DNA from: Nocardia amamiensis
GTDB taxonomy: Bacteria > Actinomycetota > Actinomycetes > Mycobacteriales > Mycobacteriaceae
Reading direction: 5' to 3'
Length of the DNA stretch: 64,000 bases
Assembly: GCF_015477605.1 (NCBI RefSeq)
Contig: NZ_JADLQX010000022.1
Coordinates: 1-64,000, forward strand
The translations under genes and the position numbers were made by a program. How positions within the stretch are numbered: the stretch's first letter is position 1; the number at the start of each line of letters is the position of its first letter. Shown in pieces: positions 28,901 to 35,822 of the stretch. The notes under the pieces were generated by a model, which was given only the letters and a program-made list of their open reading frames with translations, was not told where the DNA came from and searched no databases.

Positions 28901-30024
28901 ACCTGCCCTTCACACCGGAATTCCAGGCGGCGGTCGCCCTGACCCTCGTCGCGACCGCCGCTGCCGTGACGGAGCCCGCGCCGAAGGTGATCGCCGTGGA
29001 CGGCGACGACACTTTGTGGAGCGGGACGGCGGGCGAGATCGGCTCCGCCGCTGTGGCTTTCGATGAGCCCCGCCGAGCACTGGCCAGGCGGCTGGTGCAG
29101 TGGCGCGCGGCGGGAACGCTGCTGGTGCTGGTGACCAACAACGATGACGATATCGTCGGCGAAATCCTGGACCGGTCCGACAGCCCGCTGCACCGCGAAC
29201 ATTTCGCCGCCGTCTCGGCGGGCTGGAGCGGTAAGCCCGAGCGGCTGGAGGCGATCGCTCGCACACTGGGGCTGGGACTGGACACCTTCTGCTATCTCGA
29301 CGACAACCCGGTGGAAGTGGCGCGTATGCGGGCACTGTTGCCGGAGGTGCTGTCGGTGACGTGTCCTCCCGCCGGTGAACTGGAATCGTTCCTGGCGCGA
29401 TTGTGGCCGATGGTTCCGGTCGCCGCGACGGCCGAGGACCGCGCGCGGGCCGACTTCTATCGCCAGGACCAGGAGCGCGACCGTGTGCGCGCCACGGCGG
29501 AATTCGCGGAATTCCTCGAGCAGCTGAACCTCGCTGTCGACATCGCGCCGCTGACCGACGCCACCATGGAGCGTGCACGACAACTCGTGCGGCGGACCAC
29601 GCAGTTCACCCTCGCCGAGGTCACGGTCGACGATCTCGACAGGTGGCGCGACGAGGGCGAGGTTTGGACCGCGACGGCACGTGACCGGTTCGGCGACTAC
29701 GGCCTGATCTCGGTACTCGCACTACGGGCGGATGCGGACGATCTGTGGATCAGCGGCTGGCAACTGAGCTGCCGGGCCATCGGACGCGGCGTCGAGGAGC
29801 GGCTGCTGAGCTGGGTGGCGGATCGGGCCGATACGCTCGGCTGCGCCACGGTACGGATGTCGGTCGAGCACACCGTCCGCAACGCGCCCGCGCGCCGGTT
29901 GGCCGCGCGCCTGCTCGGCGGCGCCTCCGGCGATCAACGGCTGGACGTGTCCGCGACACCGGATCACCTGCGGGAGTTCCGGTCCTGGGAGACGCTGGGG
30001 AATGGAGAGGACGTGACAGGGTGA
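19924..30024 (+). CDS. Hybrid megasynthase: FAAL-ACP-KS-AT-DH-KR-ACP-C-FkbH
   Basis: The protein has 3366 residues from a GTG after GAGGAAG. Domains are as follows. FAAL 1-550 (YTSGSTSTPRGVLLTH) activates a fatty acid. ACP1 has Ser629. KS 698-1130 has Cys865, His1000 and His1040. AT 1225-1530 has GHSQGE with Ser1316. DH 1600-1850 has His1621 and Asp1788. KR 2035-2230 has TGAPGRLG, LDD (B type), Ser2169 or Ser2173 and Tyr2183. ACP2 has Ser2351. The condensation domain spans about 2408-2830 with HHSMSDV at 2542-2548. An FkbH-type module spans about 2840-3366, with the HAD motif DGDDT at 3026-3030 and a GNAT-like end. There is no ER, no adenylation domain and no thioesterase. The predicted course is a fatty acyl starter, one extension to a 2-enoyl chain, then transfer by C onto a glyceryl thioester made by FkbH. 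It is coupled to the next gene by a GTGA overlap. Confidence 0.93.
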   Translation: MHNTFVETLFAQVGNRPTELVYRFLDSGDVDGVVREMRYADLGVRARAIGAALQDSMPRRALLLYPAGPEFIEAFFGCLAAGVVAVPAPLPEWENRSLHRLRRMVAHADVDVVLASRRIVADSAALRAQIPELAGLPWLATDEIADDRAPQWREPELRPDSIAFIQYTSGSTSTPRGVLLTHGNLLHNQRAIAAGLGHDRAVIESWDGALFASWLPMYHDMGLIAPILQTVYLGGNSVLMSPLHFLQRPERWLEAISTYRAHTSGGPNFAYELCLRRISPERIDRLDLSRWRVAFNGSEPVRAATVRRFTETFARAGFRAESLQPVYGLAEATLIVTASSTAGTPTLLEVAGRSGASKRTRGAELVGVGQPPEGLSIAVVDPERGTERADGDEGEIWVAGDSVAAGYFRDEQATAEVFGATLPGDDRRFLRTGDLGFLSGGELFVTGRRKDLLIVDGRNHYPQDIELTVEAAHDNVRAGCVAAFAVDIGVGGEQPVVVAEVRCEDPGELAEIEGAVRAAVATDHGLTLAAVLLIRPGTIYKTSSGKIQRSACRAAYLSGELLALSAGPVRSPEDELDDYEAGPENAASAAEPSAEAVRSWLVTAIARQAALDPERIDVHRPMVEFGLGSADLVELVVDLSEFLGRFIDTNLFFDHPTIDEVATALASGGRPADAAPDESGPAGAEAVAAADDADDDAIAILSMSCRLPGGADSPEALWRLLDSNGDALTEVPPGRWDIDGLYDPDTSATGKAYTFRGGYVDGIDRFDAAFFGIGPREAAVMDPQQRMMLQLSWEAIERSGRDPRTLHGSATGVYLGVYSTGYLADAAPEQLNGQVGTGLSPSVASGRIAYTLGLHGPAVTLDTACSSSIVAMHLAMQALRAGECDLALAGGATLLMSPTAHIELCRLGVLSPTGRCAPFSADGDGTVWAEGAGLLLLKRLGDARRDGDRVLAVIRGSAVNQDGRSQGLSAPNGAAQEQVLRSALRVAGLAPHDIDYVEAHGTGTALGDPIEARALARVFGPDRDPQRRLGIGSLKSNVGHTQAAAGVASVIKLVLALQHERIPATLNAGVPSPQVDWERSGLTVQAEPMPWRRGDRLRRAGVSAFGLSGTNAHLILEEAPSEPAVVSGTMIDDRSVALLPISARSEASLRGQAERLLGLVVADPQLEPGPVSRALALQRTQFERRAAVVAEDRDEMVRALRDLVDGRSSPNAVVGAGPVLTNAKTAFVFPGQGTQWVGMARDMLTRSEEFRTEFEKCDKAFNAHLGWSLSDRLTTMTAADLGDFPVVQPLLFATMAALAAAWRAAGVTPDAVIGHSQGEIAAAYCAGVIELSDAAKIVMARSRLMQGITDPGAMAMIGLPEAEVSPRLAEFDGRVSIAAVNVRRSTIVAGEQAAVEELLAEMDRAGIYTRLGAAGPGFAGHCRLIESIRDPLTAELAGMTADSPATPWYSTVSGELMPNEPIAPDYWYRNARETVRFAATIERMIGDGFRYFVELGVHPSLTAAVRTVAEELAREVVAVGSLVRDQDGPTCLARSQAELYVAGHELDWTRLVPEYGRVDLPTYAFDERRFWTDPVNRNTASLGLQDVAHPILGAGVPQPESGGVTLTGRLSRQQQPWVTDHAGLDTVLVPGAAMVELAVRAGDEVDSPVVRELVLRAPMLVPDRGALQIQAVVGGADADNRRAVRIYARDEHDPDAQWTLHADGTLAEQPEPLPTQTDSPEWPPAEAVRVDVDDLYAELFTRGHHYGPLFKAMRAAWRRDDEIFAEVELPESAHRDAAKFGIHPALLDAALHATALFAADGEHALLPFVWTDVALWASGATALRVRLTRSGPGTVTMSATDRTGRPVVSVGSVLSRAVAAAQWSAASIAPAYRRLFRMDWSELPLPAPGRTLTLAEWDSAVPMAADAIVLPVPEGGSPSQVHDTAQQILAGLQTILADSRFEQTTLVVRTRRAVALPGADSPDPAGAVVWGLVRSAQSENPGRIMLVDTADAEVDIAALLATKEQQIAVRDGVAFVPRLARLPESAGRASEGRVPLGEGAVLVTGAPGRLGSALARHLADAYGARDLVLVSRRGIDGPGSADLREELESRGVRVRFARCDVTDRSALAQLLDGMPLAGVVHAACVLDDSTLGSLTPAQLDAVLRPKVDAAYHLHELTANRELSIFVLFSAAGSLFGTPGQANYAAANAYLDALALRRRSLGLPAQSLAWGAWEVDMHDHMAQADIRRIARAGIRAFSVPEGMACFDAALRAGDPVLVPLLLDTDVLRRAQAVPPLLRGLVRRAPRRAVADRATVDVASGSRFAEQLRAVPRAEATAMALAAVVEWTGDVLGHAGTETVAAEQPFQSLGLDSLMAVELRNKVREHTGISVPLGTILAGQSLGDLADHLVGEILRQTGTDAPDAAATEVPEVEVLPVTRDMMRLLRTERLGIPAAAQTGGVAVRLPAPITWPQLEQALARLARRHAALRTTIRPSQEHGRQLEIRREPGTLAGWRDLDRLDDAVVQERFRELMALPFDLATGPLWRFELLNAETADPVLLFGAHHSMSDVQSMLLVAGELAAELSGAQLADAVTNRDMHQLLAAQSSRRDGEDTAITRWRDAFAGSRRLELTLARPRPAERSYGAGSVALEMPAGLHDRVADRARDLGITPAAVFLGALAVVLARRQQVDRFALAVPVDTRMHADATDAVGYFGVPVPFPAAVEADDLVGDVLRRTGERLRNLLAPGAGFADVLAALATEGLYRENAPLIEVYFNYLRANSAVAQAAIVPVSTGYSDLDLMVAVLPDTGRVWLTYNSDIIDAGTCAEFGAEYLDTVAAAVADPGAPARPGTTEQLVSGLRAALGATFALGRLPELLVAASSDATAITIAEAPYHHVLSCLRDPSGVFAQPSTALGIVLLRAADLERFGAVSDDLLAELAAEYPAAVREVAQRTHRPVIVGILPSARTEERLLAWERLVAERLRDIPGVAVLEPREWTRHHPVDNPFDDRTEILAHLPFTPEFQAAVALTLVATAAAVTEPAPKVIAVDGDDTLWSGTAGEIGSAAVAFDEPRRALARRLVQWRAAGTLLVLVTNNDDDIVGEILDRSDSPLHREHFAAVSAGWSGKPERLEAIARTLGLGLDTFCYLDDNPVEVARMRALLPEVLSVTCPPAGELESFLARLWPMVPVAATAEDRARADFYRQDQERDRVRATAEFAEFLEQLNLAVDIAPLTDATMERARQLVRRTTQFTLAEVTVDDLDRWRDEGEVWTATARDRFGDYGLISVLALRADADDLWISGWQLSCRAIGRGVEERLLSWVADRADTLGCATVRMSVEHTVRNAPARRLAARLLGGASGDQRLDVSATPDHLREFRSWETLGNGEDVTG

Positions 30025-32369
30025 CCGCTCCTGAGGAGCCGACAAAGGTCCGCAACCCGAACGTCGACCGTCGTGTGCGCGGCGAAACCCTGGAACGAGG
30101 CGCTGGCGGACTGGACGTCGCCGCGCTGCTCGCCCGCGCCGGCGGCAAGGGCACGGCCCCGCTCGCCGAAACCGATGGACGTGCCCCGCTCGTCGAAACC
30201 GATGGACACGTGCCGCTCGTCGAAAACGGTGGACACATGCCGCTCGTCCAAACCGGTGGCGCCGCGCCTGCAGCCGACACCGCACAGGGCATGCTCCGAA
30301 TGGATGCCGAGGCGTTGGCCGCATCGGTGACCGCGGTGGCGAATCGGTTCACCGCGACAACCATGGACGCGGACACGGATTTCTTCGATGCGGGCGGCAC
30401 CTCCATCGCCGCGGTGGAGTTCGTCGCGGCACTGGCGCGTGAGCTGGATGTCCACCTGGATCTGGACACGGTGTTCTTCGACGCGCGACCCCACAGGCTG
30501 GCGCACCGCTGGCTGGCCGACCACCCGGAACCCGCACTGCCGCGGCCGGACGCCGAAGCCGATACCGATGACCTCGCGCAGCTCTTCGCCGATCTCGCGG
30601 GCGCCGACCGATTGCCGCTGGTGGCCGCGCCGGAGCTGGTCGCGCCGCGCCGCATCCTGCTGACCGGTGCGACCGGCTTTCTCGGCAGTCACCTCCTGCT
30701 CGACCTGTTGCGGCACAGCGGCGCCCACGTGGTGTGCCTGATCCGCGCCGACGACGATGCCGCCGCCGCCCAACGGCTGGAGCAAGCCTTACGGCGCTTC
30801 GCGCTGCCCTGGAGCCGGGAGGTGCTGCGGCGCGTGACGCCGCTGGCGGGCGATCTGCGCCTACCCCGGCTCGGCCTGTCCGACGACCGGTGGACGACTC
30901 TCGCCGCGGACGTGGATGCGATCGTCAACGCCGGCGCCGCAGTGGATTTCCTGCGCGGCTATCCGTCGCTGCGCCGGACCAACGTCCTCGGTCCGCTGAC
31001 CCTCGCCGAGCTGGCCTGCACCGACCGGCCGAAACCGGTGCACCACATCTCCTCGCTGGCAGTGTTCAACGGATCGGGTGCCGCCACGCTGGGCGAGGAC
31101 GATCCGACCGCCAACGTCGCCGCGCTGCCCATCGGCTACGACCGATCGAAATGGGCGGCCGAGGCGCTACTGCGCCGTGCGGGCGAACACGGACTCGTGG
31201 TGACCATCCTCCGACCGGGCGGCATCGGCAGCCACCCGGAGACAGGTGCCCACAATCCGCGAGACCTCAACGCCGGAATCACTGCGGCCTTGATGCGATT
31301 CCGCACCGCACCGGGATTCCGGTACCTCAATGCCGCCCCGGTGGATTGGGTCAGCCGGGTGGCCGCGGAGATCGTCGGCACGCCGAACGCCTGGGGCCAT
31401 ACCTATCACCTCACCGGCGCGCCGACCTCACTCGAGCAGGTGGTCGCCGAAACCTCGCTGGCCGGTATGGGTATTCGCGTGCAGCACTGGGAGCAGTGGT
31501 GCGATGACGTGGTCCGCTCGATCAGAGAGGAACCGGTACCGGAACTGGAATCGCTGGCGCAGGTGCTGCAGAGTCCCGTCGCCCGGCGTCAGCTGGCGGC
31601 GATGGTCACCGCACCCCCCGCATCGGCCGTGCGCACTGAAGCGTTCGTGTCCGCCAATGGCCTGCCCGCGCCCGCGACACCCGGTCCGGCCGCACGCAGC
31701 CGGATGCTCACGGCCCTGCCCAGCGTCGGACCACAGCCCGGTGACGAGCCCTATCTGCGGTTCAACGAAACACTCACCGGGACGATCGGACCCATCGGCG
31801 AGGCCGCCGATATCCCCTGCGATCTCCGGCTGACGCTGGCCGTCGCGAGCAGCGCGCAGATGTTCACCGCTCGGACCATCGACGTCACCGGCGAGCTCAC
31901 CTGCGCTGGATTGGGCGACGAGCCGCTCGCCGTCGAGGGCACGGCGACGGTCCGGCCGCAGGACGGGATACCGCTGCGTCACGAAGTGCGGCATCCGATC
32001 ATGCATTACCGGCTGACGCTGCGTGACTCCTCCGGCGGAACCTGGTGGCTGGAGGGATACAAGTTCGCCGCGGCGCGGCGACGCATGGTCCGGCAACTCG
32101 GAACACAGGTGATCGAGATCGGACGCACCGGGGAGTCCGCGTTGTACAACGGCGAGGTCGCCGTGCCGATGCACACCTACCTGTCCGACCAGATCGACGG
32201 CATCCAGGTCGATCCACGGCTGCCCGAACGACAGCAGCGGCTGGCGAAACTGCTGTGGCTCAGCTGGTTCGGCGGCCAGCTCGGCAAAGGTCTGCTGGAA
32301 CCGATCCTCCGGGTCGGTGTCGATCTATTGGATCTGCGCCGAGCAGTGCGTAAGGAGCACCGCCGATGA
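30021..32369 (+). CDS. ACP-thioester reductase protein with extra C-terminal domain
   Basis: The protein has 782 residues from the GTG overlapping the megasynthase stop. Residues 47-82 are four 9-residue repeats (PLVETDGHV type). Residues 90-165 are a carrier domain with FFDAGGTSIAAVEF, Ser127. Residues 205-545 are a NAD(P)H-dependent terminal reductase (SDR_e type) with GATGFLG at 215-221 and YDRSK (Tyr372, Lys376). It should release a carrier-bound acyl chain as aldehyde or alcohol. Residues 575-782 begin LRFNETLTGTIGP and resemble the extra domain found between GMC oxidoreductase and hydrolase parts of large cholesterol-oxidase-like proteins. The ATGA overlap couples it to the hydrolase gene. 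Confidence 0.85.
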   Translation: MTAPEEPTKVRNPNVDRRVRGETLERGAGGLDVAALLARAGGKGTAPLAETDGRAPLVETDGHVPLVENGGHMPLVQTGGAAPAADTAQGMLRMDAEALAASVTAVANRFTATTMDADTDFFDAGGTSIAAVEFVAALARELDVHLDLDTVFFDARPHRLAHRWLADHPEPALPRPDAEADTDDLAQLFADLAGADRLPLVAAPELVAPRRILLTGATGFLGSHLLLDLLRHSGAHVVCLIRADDDAAAAQRLEQALRRFALPWSREVLRRVTPLAGDLRLPRLGLSDDRWTTLAADVDAIVNAGAAVDFLRGYPSLRRTNVLGPLTLAELACTDRPKPVHHISSLAVFNGSGAATLGEDDPTANVAALPIGYDRSKWAAEALLRRAGEHGLVVTILRPGGIGSHPETGAHNPRDLNAGITAALMRFRTAPGFRYLNAAPVDWVSRVAAEIVGTPNAWGHTYHLTGAPTSLEQVVAETSLAGMGIRVQHWEQWCDDVVRSIREEPVPELESLAQVLQSPVARRQLAAMVTAPPASAVRTEAFVSANGLPAPATPGPAARSRMLTALPSVGPQPGDEPYLRFNETLTGTIGPIGEAADIPCDLRLTLAVASSAQMFTARTIDVTGELTCAGLGDEPLAVEGTATVRPQDGIPLRHEVRHPIMHYRLTLRDSSGGTWWLEGYKFAAARRRMVRQLGTQVIEIGRTGESALYNGEVAVPMHTYLSDQIDGIQVDPRLPERQQRLAKLLWLSWFGGQLGKGLLEPILRVGVDLLDLRRAVRKEHRR
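30159..30266 (+). repeat. Four 27-base in-frame tandem repeats
   Basis: The linker before the third ACP is built of four 27-base units encoding PLAETDGRA, PLVETDGHV, PLVENGGHM and PLVQTGGAA. The units are well conserved in the DNA, including the central TCGTCGAAAACG-like core. The copy number could vary between strains, and the repeat would make a flexible, Pro-rich spacer. Confidence 0.8.
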
Positions 32370-33442
32370 CCGATTTACGATCGACCGTGCCGGAACTCGA
32401 TGCGGAAGAGGCGATTTCCTTCCGAACCACCGACGGTCTCGACCTCGCGTTGCGTCGAATCGGGCCCGCCGACGCACCCGCGGTGCTGCTGGTACATGGG
32501 CACGGGGTGTCATCGGAGATGTTCGCACTTCCCGAGATTCGCAATGTCACCGACGTACTGACCGATGCGGGATACCAGTCCTGGCTGCTCGACTGGCGTG
32601 GCAGTTGCCGCCTGCCCTACAACGAATCCGGACCGGCCTACACCTTCGACGATGTCGCGCTCTACGACCTGCCCGCCGCGGTCGCACAGATCAGGGAGCG
32701 AATCGCGGACCGTCCGCTGTTCGTCGTGGCGCACTGCATCGGCGCGCTGGCCCTCTCGCTGAGCATGACCGCCGGACTGCTGCCCGGACTGGCAGGCGTG
32801 GTCGCACAGGGCGTCTTCCTGACCCCCAAGGTCAGCACGTCGACGCGCATGCGGGTGCTGCTCGGCAGCGAACTGATCGGCTCGCGGGTCAGCCACATCG
32901 AATCCGACTTCCGCAAGGTCGGGCTCTGGTCCCGGCGCACCTTGCTGTACGCGGCGCTGTCGCGCAAGGGGGGCTGCCCGGACCCGACCTGCCGCATGGT
33001 CCAGCACGGGTGGGGGATGGGCGCCAGGCTGTTCGAGCACGACCATCTGGATGCGCGCACCCATGATCGGCTGGCCGAATTGTTCGGCGCGATACCACTG
33101 TCGGTACTGCCTCATCTGCGGCAGATGGAGTTGGCGCACGCCGCGGTCCGGTGGAACGTCGACGACGAGCGCTACCGCGCCCTCCCGGAGAACGCGCTCG
33201 ACCACGCCGATCGAATCGATTGTCCGGTGCTGCTGTTGTCCGGCAGTCGCAACGAGGCCTGGCTCGATTCCAACAAGCTTTGCTACGAGGTGCTTTCGGC
33301 GCGAAATCCCGGGGTCGATGTCCGCTATATCGAGATCCCCTCCTACGGCCACCTCGACACGTTCCTCGGCCGCGGCGCGGCGCTGGACGTGTTCGGACAT
33401 ATCGTCGATTTCTTCGACGAGACGTCAGCTCGGCTGGCGTAG
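32366..33442 (+). CDS. Alpha/beta hydrolase of the biosynthetic cluster
   Basis: This 358-residue protein starts at an ATG overlapping the upstream stop by four bases. It has the alpha/beta hydrolase pattern: VLLVHGHGVSSEMFALP (oxyanion region), VVAHCIGALALSLSM (a nucleophile elbow G/A-H-C-I-G with Cys in place of Ser), and IPSYGHLDTFLG with the catalytic His. The closest resemblance I know is the hydrolase half of large GMC oxidoreductase-hydrolase fusions. It may act as an acyl transferase or esterase on the released lipid. The Cys nucleophile deserves attention. Confidence 0.8.
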   Translation: MTDLRSTVPELDAEEAISFRTTDGLDLALRRIGPADAPAVLLVHGHGVSSEMFALPEIRNVTDVLTDAGYQSWLLDWRGSCRLPYNESGPAYTFDDVALYDLPAAVAQIRERIADRPLFVVAHCIGALALSLSMTAGLLPGLAGVVAQGVFLTPKVSTSTRMRVLLGSELIGSRVSHIESDFRKVGLWSRRTLLYAALSRKGGCPDPTCRMVQHGWGMGARLFEHDHLDARTHDRLAELFGAIPLSVLPHLRQMELAHAAVRWNVDDERYRALPENALDHADRIDCPVLLLSGSRNEAWLDSNKLCYEVLSARNPGVDVRYIEIPSYGHLDTFLGRGAALDVFGHIVDFFDETSARLA

Positions 33443-34426
33443 CGGCAGGCCTGCGGTCCGGTAGATGGCATCGATGACGGTCATGGTGTCGACGGCGTCA
33501 CTCGGCGCGGTGGCGACCGGCTCGCCGCGCAGCACCGCGGCGGCGAAGGCGTCGAGTTGATAGTCGTAGGAGGCCCGATGCGCGAACCGGCGCACCCGCC
33601 CGCCGCCCTCGGAGCGGACCGTCAGCAGATGTCCCAGATGCGGCAGCACCGGATTGACCAGCCGCATCCGCCCGCGTTCGCCGATAACGGTGGCGCCGAC
33701 GCGCAGCACGTCCGCCGACCACATCGAGCAGCGGATGTGGCCGCTGTGTCCGGACGGGAAGCGCAGTTCGGCGGTCATGGCCCGGTCGATCCGCGGTTCG
33801 CGCAACTTGGCCTGCGCGGCAACCACTTCCGGGTTCTCGCCACCCAGCACCCGGGCCATGTGCACGGCGTAGCAGCCCGCGTCCATCAGTGCGCCGCCTG
33901 CGAGGGCGTAGTCGTAGCGGATATCGGAGAACTTCGGCAGCGGAAAGCACAGCGCGGCTTCCACCCGTCGCAGTGTCCCCAATTCGCCGGACGCGATGAC
34001 CTGTTCGGCGGCCGACATCAGCGGGTGATAGCGGTAGTGGAACGCCTCCATCACGACGCGATCGGACGCGCTCGCCAGGGCAGAGATCTCGGATGCCTCG
34101 GCGGCATTGGCGGTGAACGGCTTCTCGCACAGCACATGTTTTCCGGCCTGTACGGCAGCGCGGGTCCAGCGGCCGTGCAAGCCGTTCGGCAGCGGGATAT
34201 AGACCGCGTCGAGATCGGGCGCATCGATCAGCGCCTGATAGCTGTCGTAGACCTGCGGGATGCTGTGCTTGCGAGCGAACCCCTCCGCACGCGACCGGTC
34301 CCGGGCCGCCACCGCCGCGACGACGACCTCCGGGTTCCGCTCGGCTGGTTTGATCAGGGACGCCGGCGCGATGCGGGCCGCACCGAGAATCCCGATACGG
34401 AGCCCGGAGCGCATGTCTTCGGTCAC
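33425..34426 (-). CDS. Gfo/Idh/MocA-family oxidoreductase
   Basis: The protein has 333 residues from a GTG. It has an N-terminal Rossmann fold (IGILGAARIAPASLI), YIPLPNGLHGRWTRAA and the catalytic HVLCEKPFTANAAEA with the EKP lysine. AFHYRYHP and GGALMDAGCYAVHMARVLGG belong to the C-terminal domain. Such enzymes oxidise or reduce sugars or cyclitols with NAD(P). It is convergent with the hydrolase (18-base overlap) and divergent from the glycosyltransferases, so it may shape the sugar donor used by them. The substrate cannot be read from the sequence. Confidence 0.85.
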   Translation of the reverse strand: MTEDMRSGLRIGILGAARIAPASLIKPAERNPEVVVAAVAARDRSRAEGFARKHSIPQVYDSYQALIDAPDLDAVYIPLPNGLHGRWTRAAVQAGKHVLCEKPFTANAAEASEISALASASDRVVMEAFHYRYHPLMSAAEQVIASGELGTLRRVEAALCFPLPKFSDIRYDYALAGGALMDAGCYAVHMARVLGGENPEVVAAQAKLREPRIDRAMTAELRFPSGHSGHIRCSMWSADVLRVGATVIGERGRMRLVNPVLPHLGHLLTVRSEGGGRVRRFAHRASYDYQLDAFAAAVLRGEPVATAPSDAVDTMTVIDAIYRTAGLPLRQPS

Positions 34427-34529
34427 CGGCAGACACTAACATCGGCACCGCACGGCTGGGCTGCTCCGACAGCAGGACGAACCCTGAATGCGGTCGAATC
34501 ACAGCGGATTACGAACGGAAGTCGAGGGT

Positions 34530-35819
34530 ATGCGTATCGCATTGTTGACCGCGGGAACCCGTGGCGATCATCAGCCGTATCTCGCCTTGGCCGACGAGCT
34601 ACGATCGCGCGGACACCAGGTCGAGATGACCGCCACCGAGAACTACGCCGATGTGGTGCGGCGCTCGGGCTTCGAGCCGCACGTCATCCCGTTCAACTCG
34701 GCGGAATTACTGGAATCGCCCGCGGCCAAGCGCGCACTGTCGTCCGGGAAGACGCTGCCGTTCGTGCGGATCATGCTGGATACGGTCAAGATCATGGCGG
34801 GCGAGCGTGGTGAGCGGATGCACCAGGTCCTCAGCGGCGCTTGCGAATCGGCCGAAGTGATCGTGTCCTGCGCGTCGACTCTGCCCTGGGCGATGGAGCG
34901 TGGGGAGAAGACCGGGCAGAGAGTGGTCGGATGCCTGCCGTATCCGCTCGAACGCACCAGCGAGTTCCCGTCGTCGTTCATGGTCAAGCACATGATCGCA
35001 TCGCGGCGACTGCGGTTGGCCAGCTACTCGGCATTCGAAGTGGCGTACGGCGTGGCCTATCGACGGGTGGATCGGCGGGTGCGCGAAATGATGGAGTTGC
35101 CGGGGAAGCCACGGAATCCATTCCGGCGCATGCGCGAGGACGATGTTCCGCTGGTGCACATGGTGAGTCCGGTGCTGCTGCCGAAGCCGCGGGACTGGCC
35201 GGACCGGTCGACCGTCGTCGGTGCGCCCATCCTGCCCGCTCGCCTGCGCGACGCGTGGGGCGAAGCGGTGGTCGATCCGGCGCTGACCGAATGGCTCGAC
35301 GAGGGGGAGCCGCCGATCTACTTCTGTATGACCGGTATGCCGATCCTCGATCCCGCCGGGTGCTGCGACCTCATCGCCGCCGTCTGCCGCAGGCTGGGAG
35401 CCCGCGCCCTGGTGACCGTGCGAGGTGAAGGCTATCCCCGCGGTATCGGGTACGACCGGAGACTCTTCGTGCTGGATTCCTTCGACTACGACCGGATCCT
35501 GCCGCGGTGTCGCGCGGTCGTCCATCACGGTGGCAGCGGCAATACCCACGACGTGCTGCGCGCCGGCCTGCCCGCGGTGGTGATCGGCGTGCACAGCGAC
35601 CAGTTCTTCTACGGCTGGCGGATTTCATCGCTGGGGATCGGAGCCGACTTCCCGTATCCCTCGCTGACCGAGGACCGGCTGCACGACGCGCTGGTCCGGA
35701 CATTGACACCCGAGGCACGTAGGCGTGCCCAGGAACTCGGCCGCACGGTATCCGCCGAGAACGGTGTCCGCGCCACGGCGGACGCGGTGGAACGACTCGC
35801 TGTCTCGGCATCGGCCTGA
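34530..35819 (+). CDS. Glycosyltransferase, GT1/MGT type
   Basis: The protein has 429 residues from the ATG at 34530; an upstream start at 34488 is possible. The N-terminal acceptor domain begins RIALLTAGTRGDHQPYLALA, as in sterol and macrolide glycosyltransferases. The C-terminal donor domain has VVHHGGSGNTHDVLRAGLPA, the nucleotide-sugar binding HHGG signature, and GVHSDQFFYG. It should transfer a sugar from a UDP or dTDP donor to a hydrophobic acceptor. It is followed three bases later by a GT4 gene, and the pair could build a disaccharide on the lipid from the megasynthase. Confidence 0.88.
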   Translation: MRIALLTAGTRGDHQPYLALADELRSRGHQVEMTATENYADVVRRSGFEPHVIPFNSAELLESPAAKRALSSGKTLPFVRIMLDTVKIMAGERGERMHQVLSGACESAEVIVSCASTLPWAMERGEKTGQRVVGCLPYPLERTSEFPSSFMVKHMIASRRLRLASYSAFEVAYGVAYRRVDRRVREMMELPGKPRNPFRRMREDDVPLVHMVSPVLLPKPRDWPDRSTVVGAPILPARLRDAWGEAVVDPALTEWLDEGEPPIYFCMTGMPILDPAGCCDLIAAVCRRLGARALVTVRGEGYPRGIGYDRRLFVLDSFDYDRILPRCRAVVHHGGSGNTHDVLRAGLPAVVIGVHSDQFFYGWRISSLGIGADFPYPSLTEDRLHDALVRTLTPEARRRAQELGRTVSAENGVRATADAVERLAVSASA

Positions 35820-35822
35820 ACC

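Noticed and set aside
20000..30000. Long open frames antisense to the megasynthase (up to about 780 codons)
   Set aside because: In high-GC genes the opposite strand often stays open. These frames show no domain signatures and lack ribosome binding sites, while the plus strand carries continuous PKS motifs.
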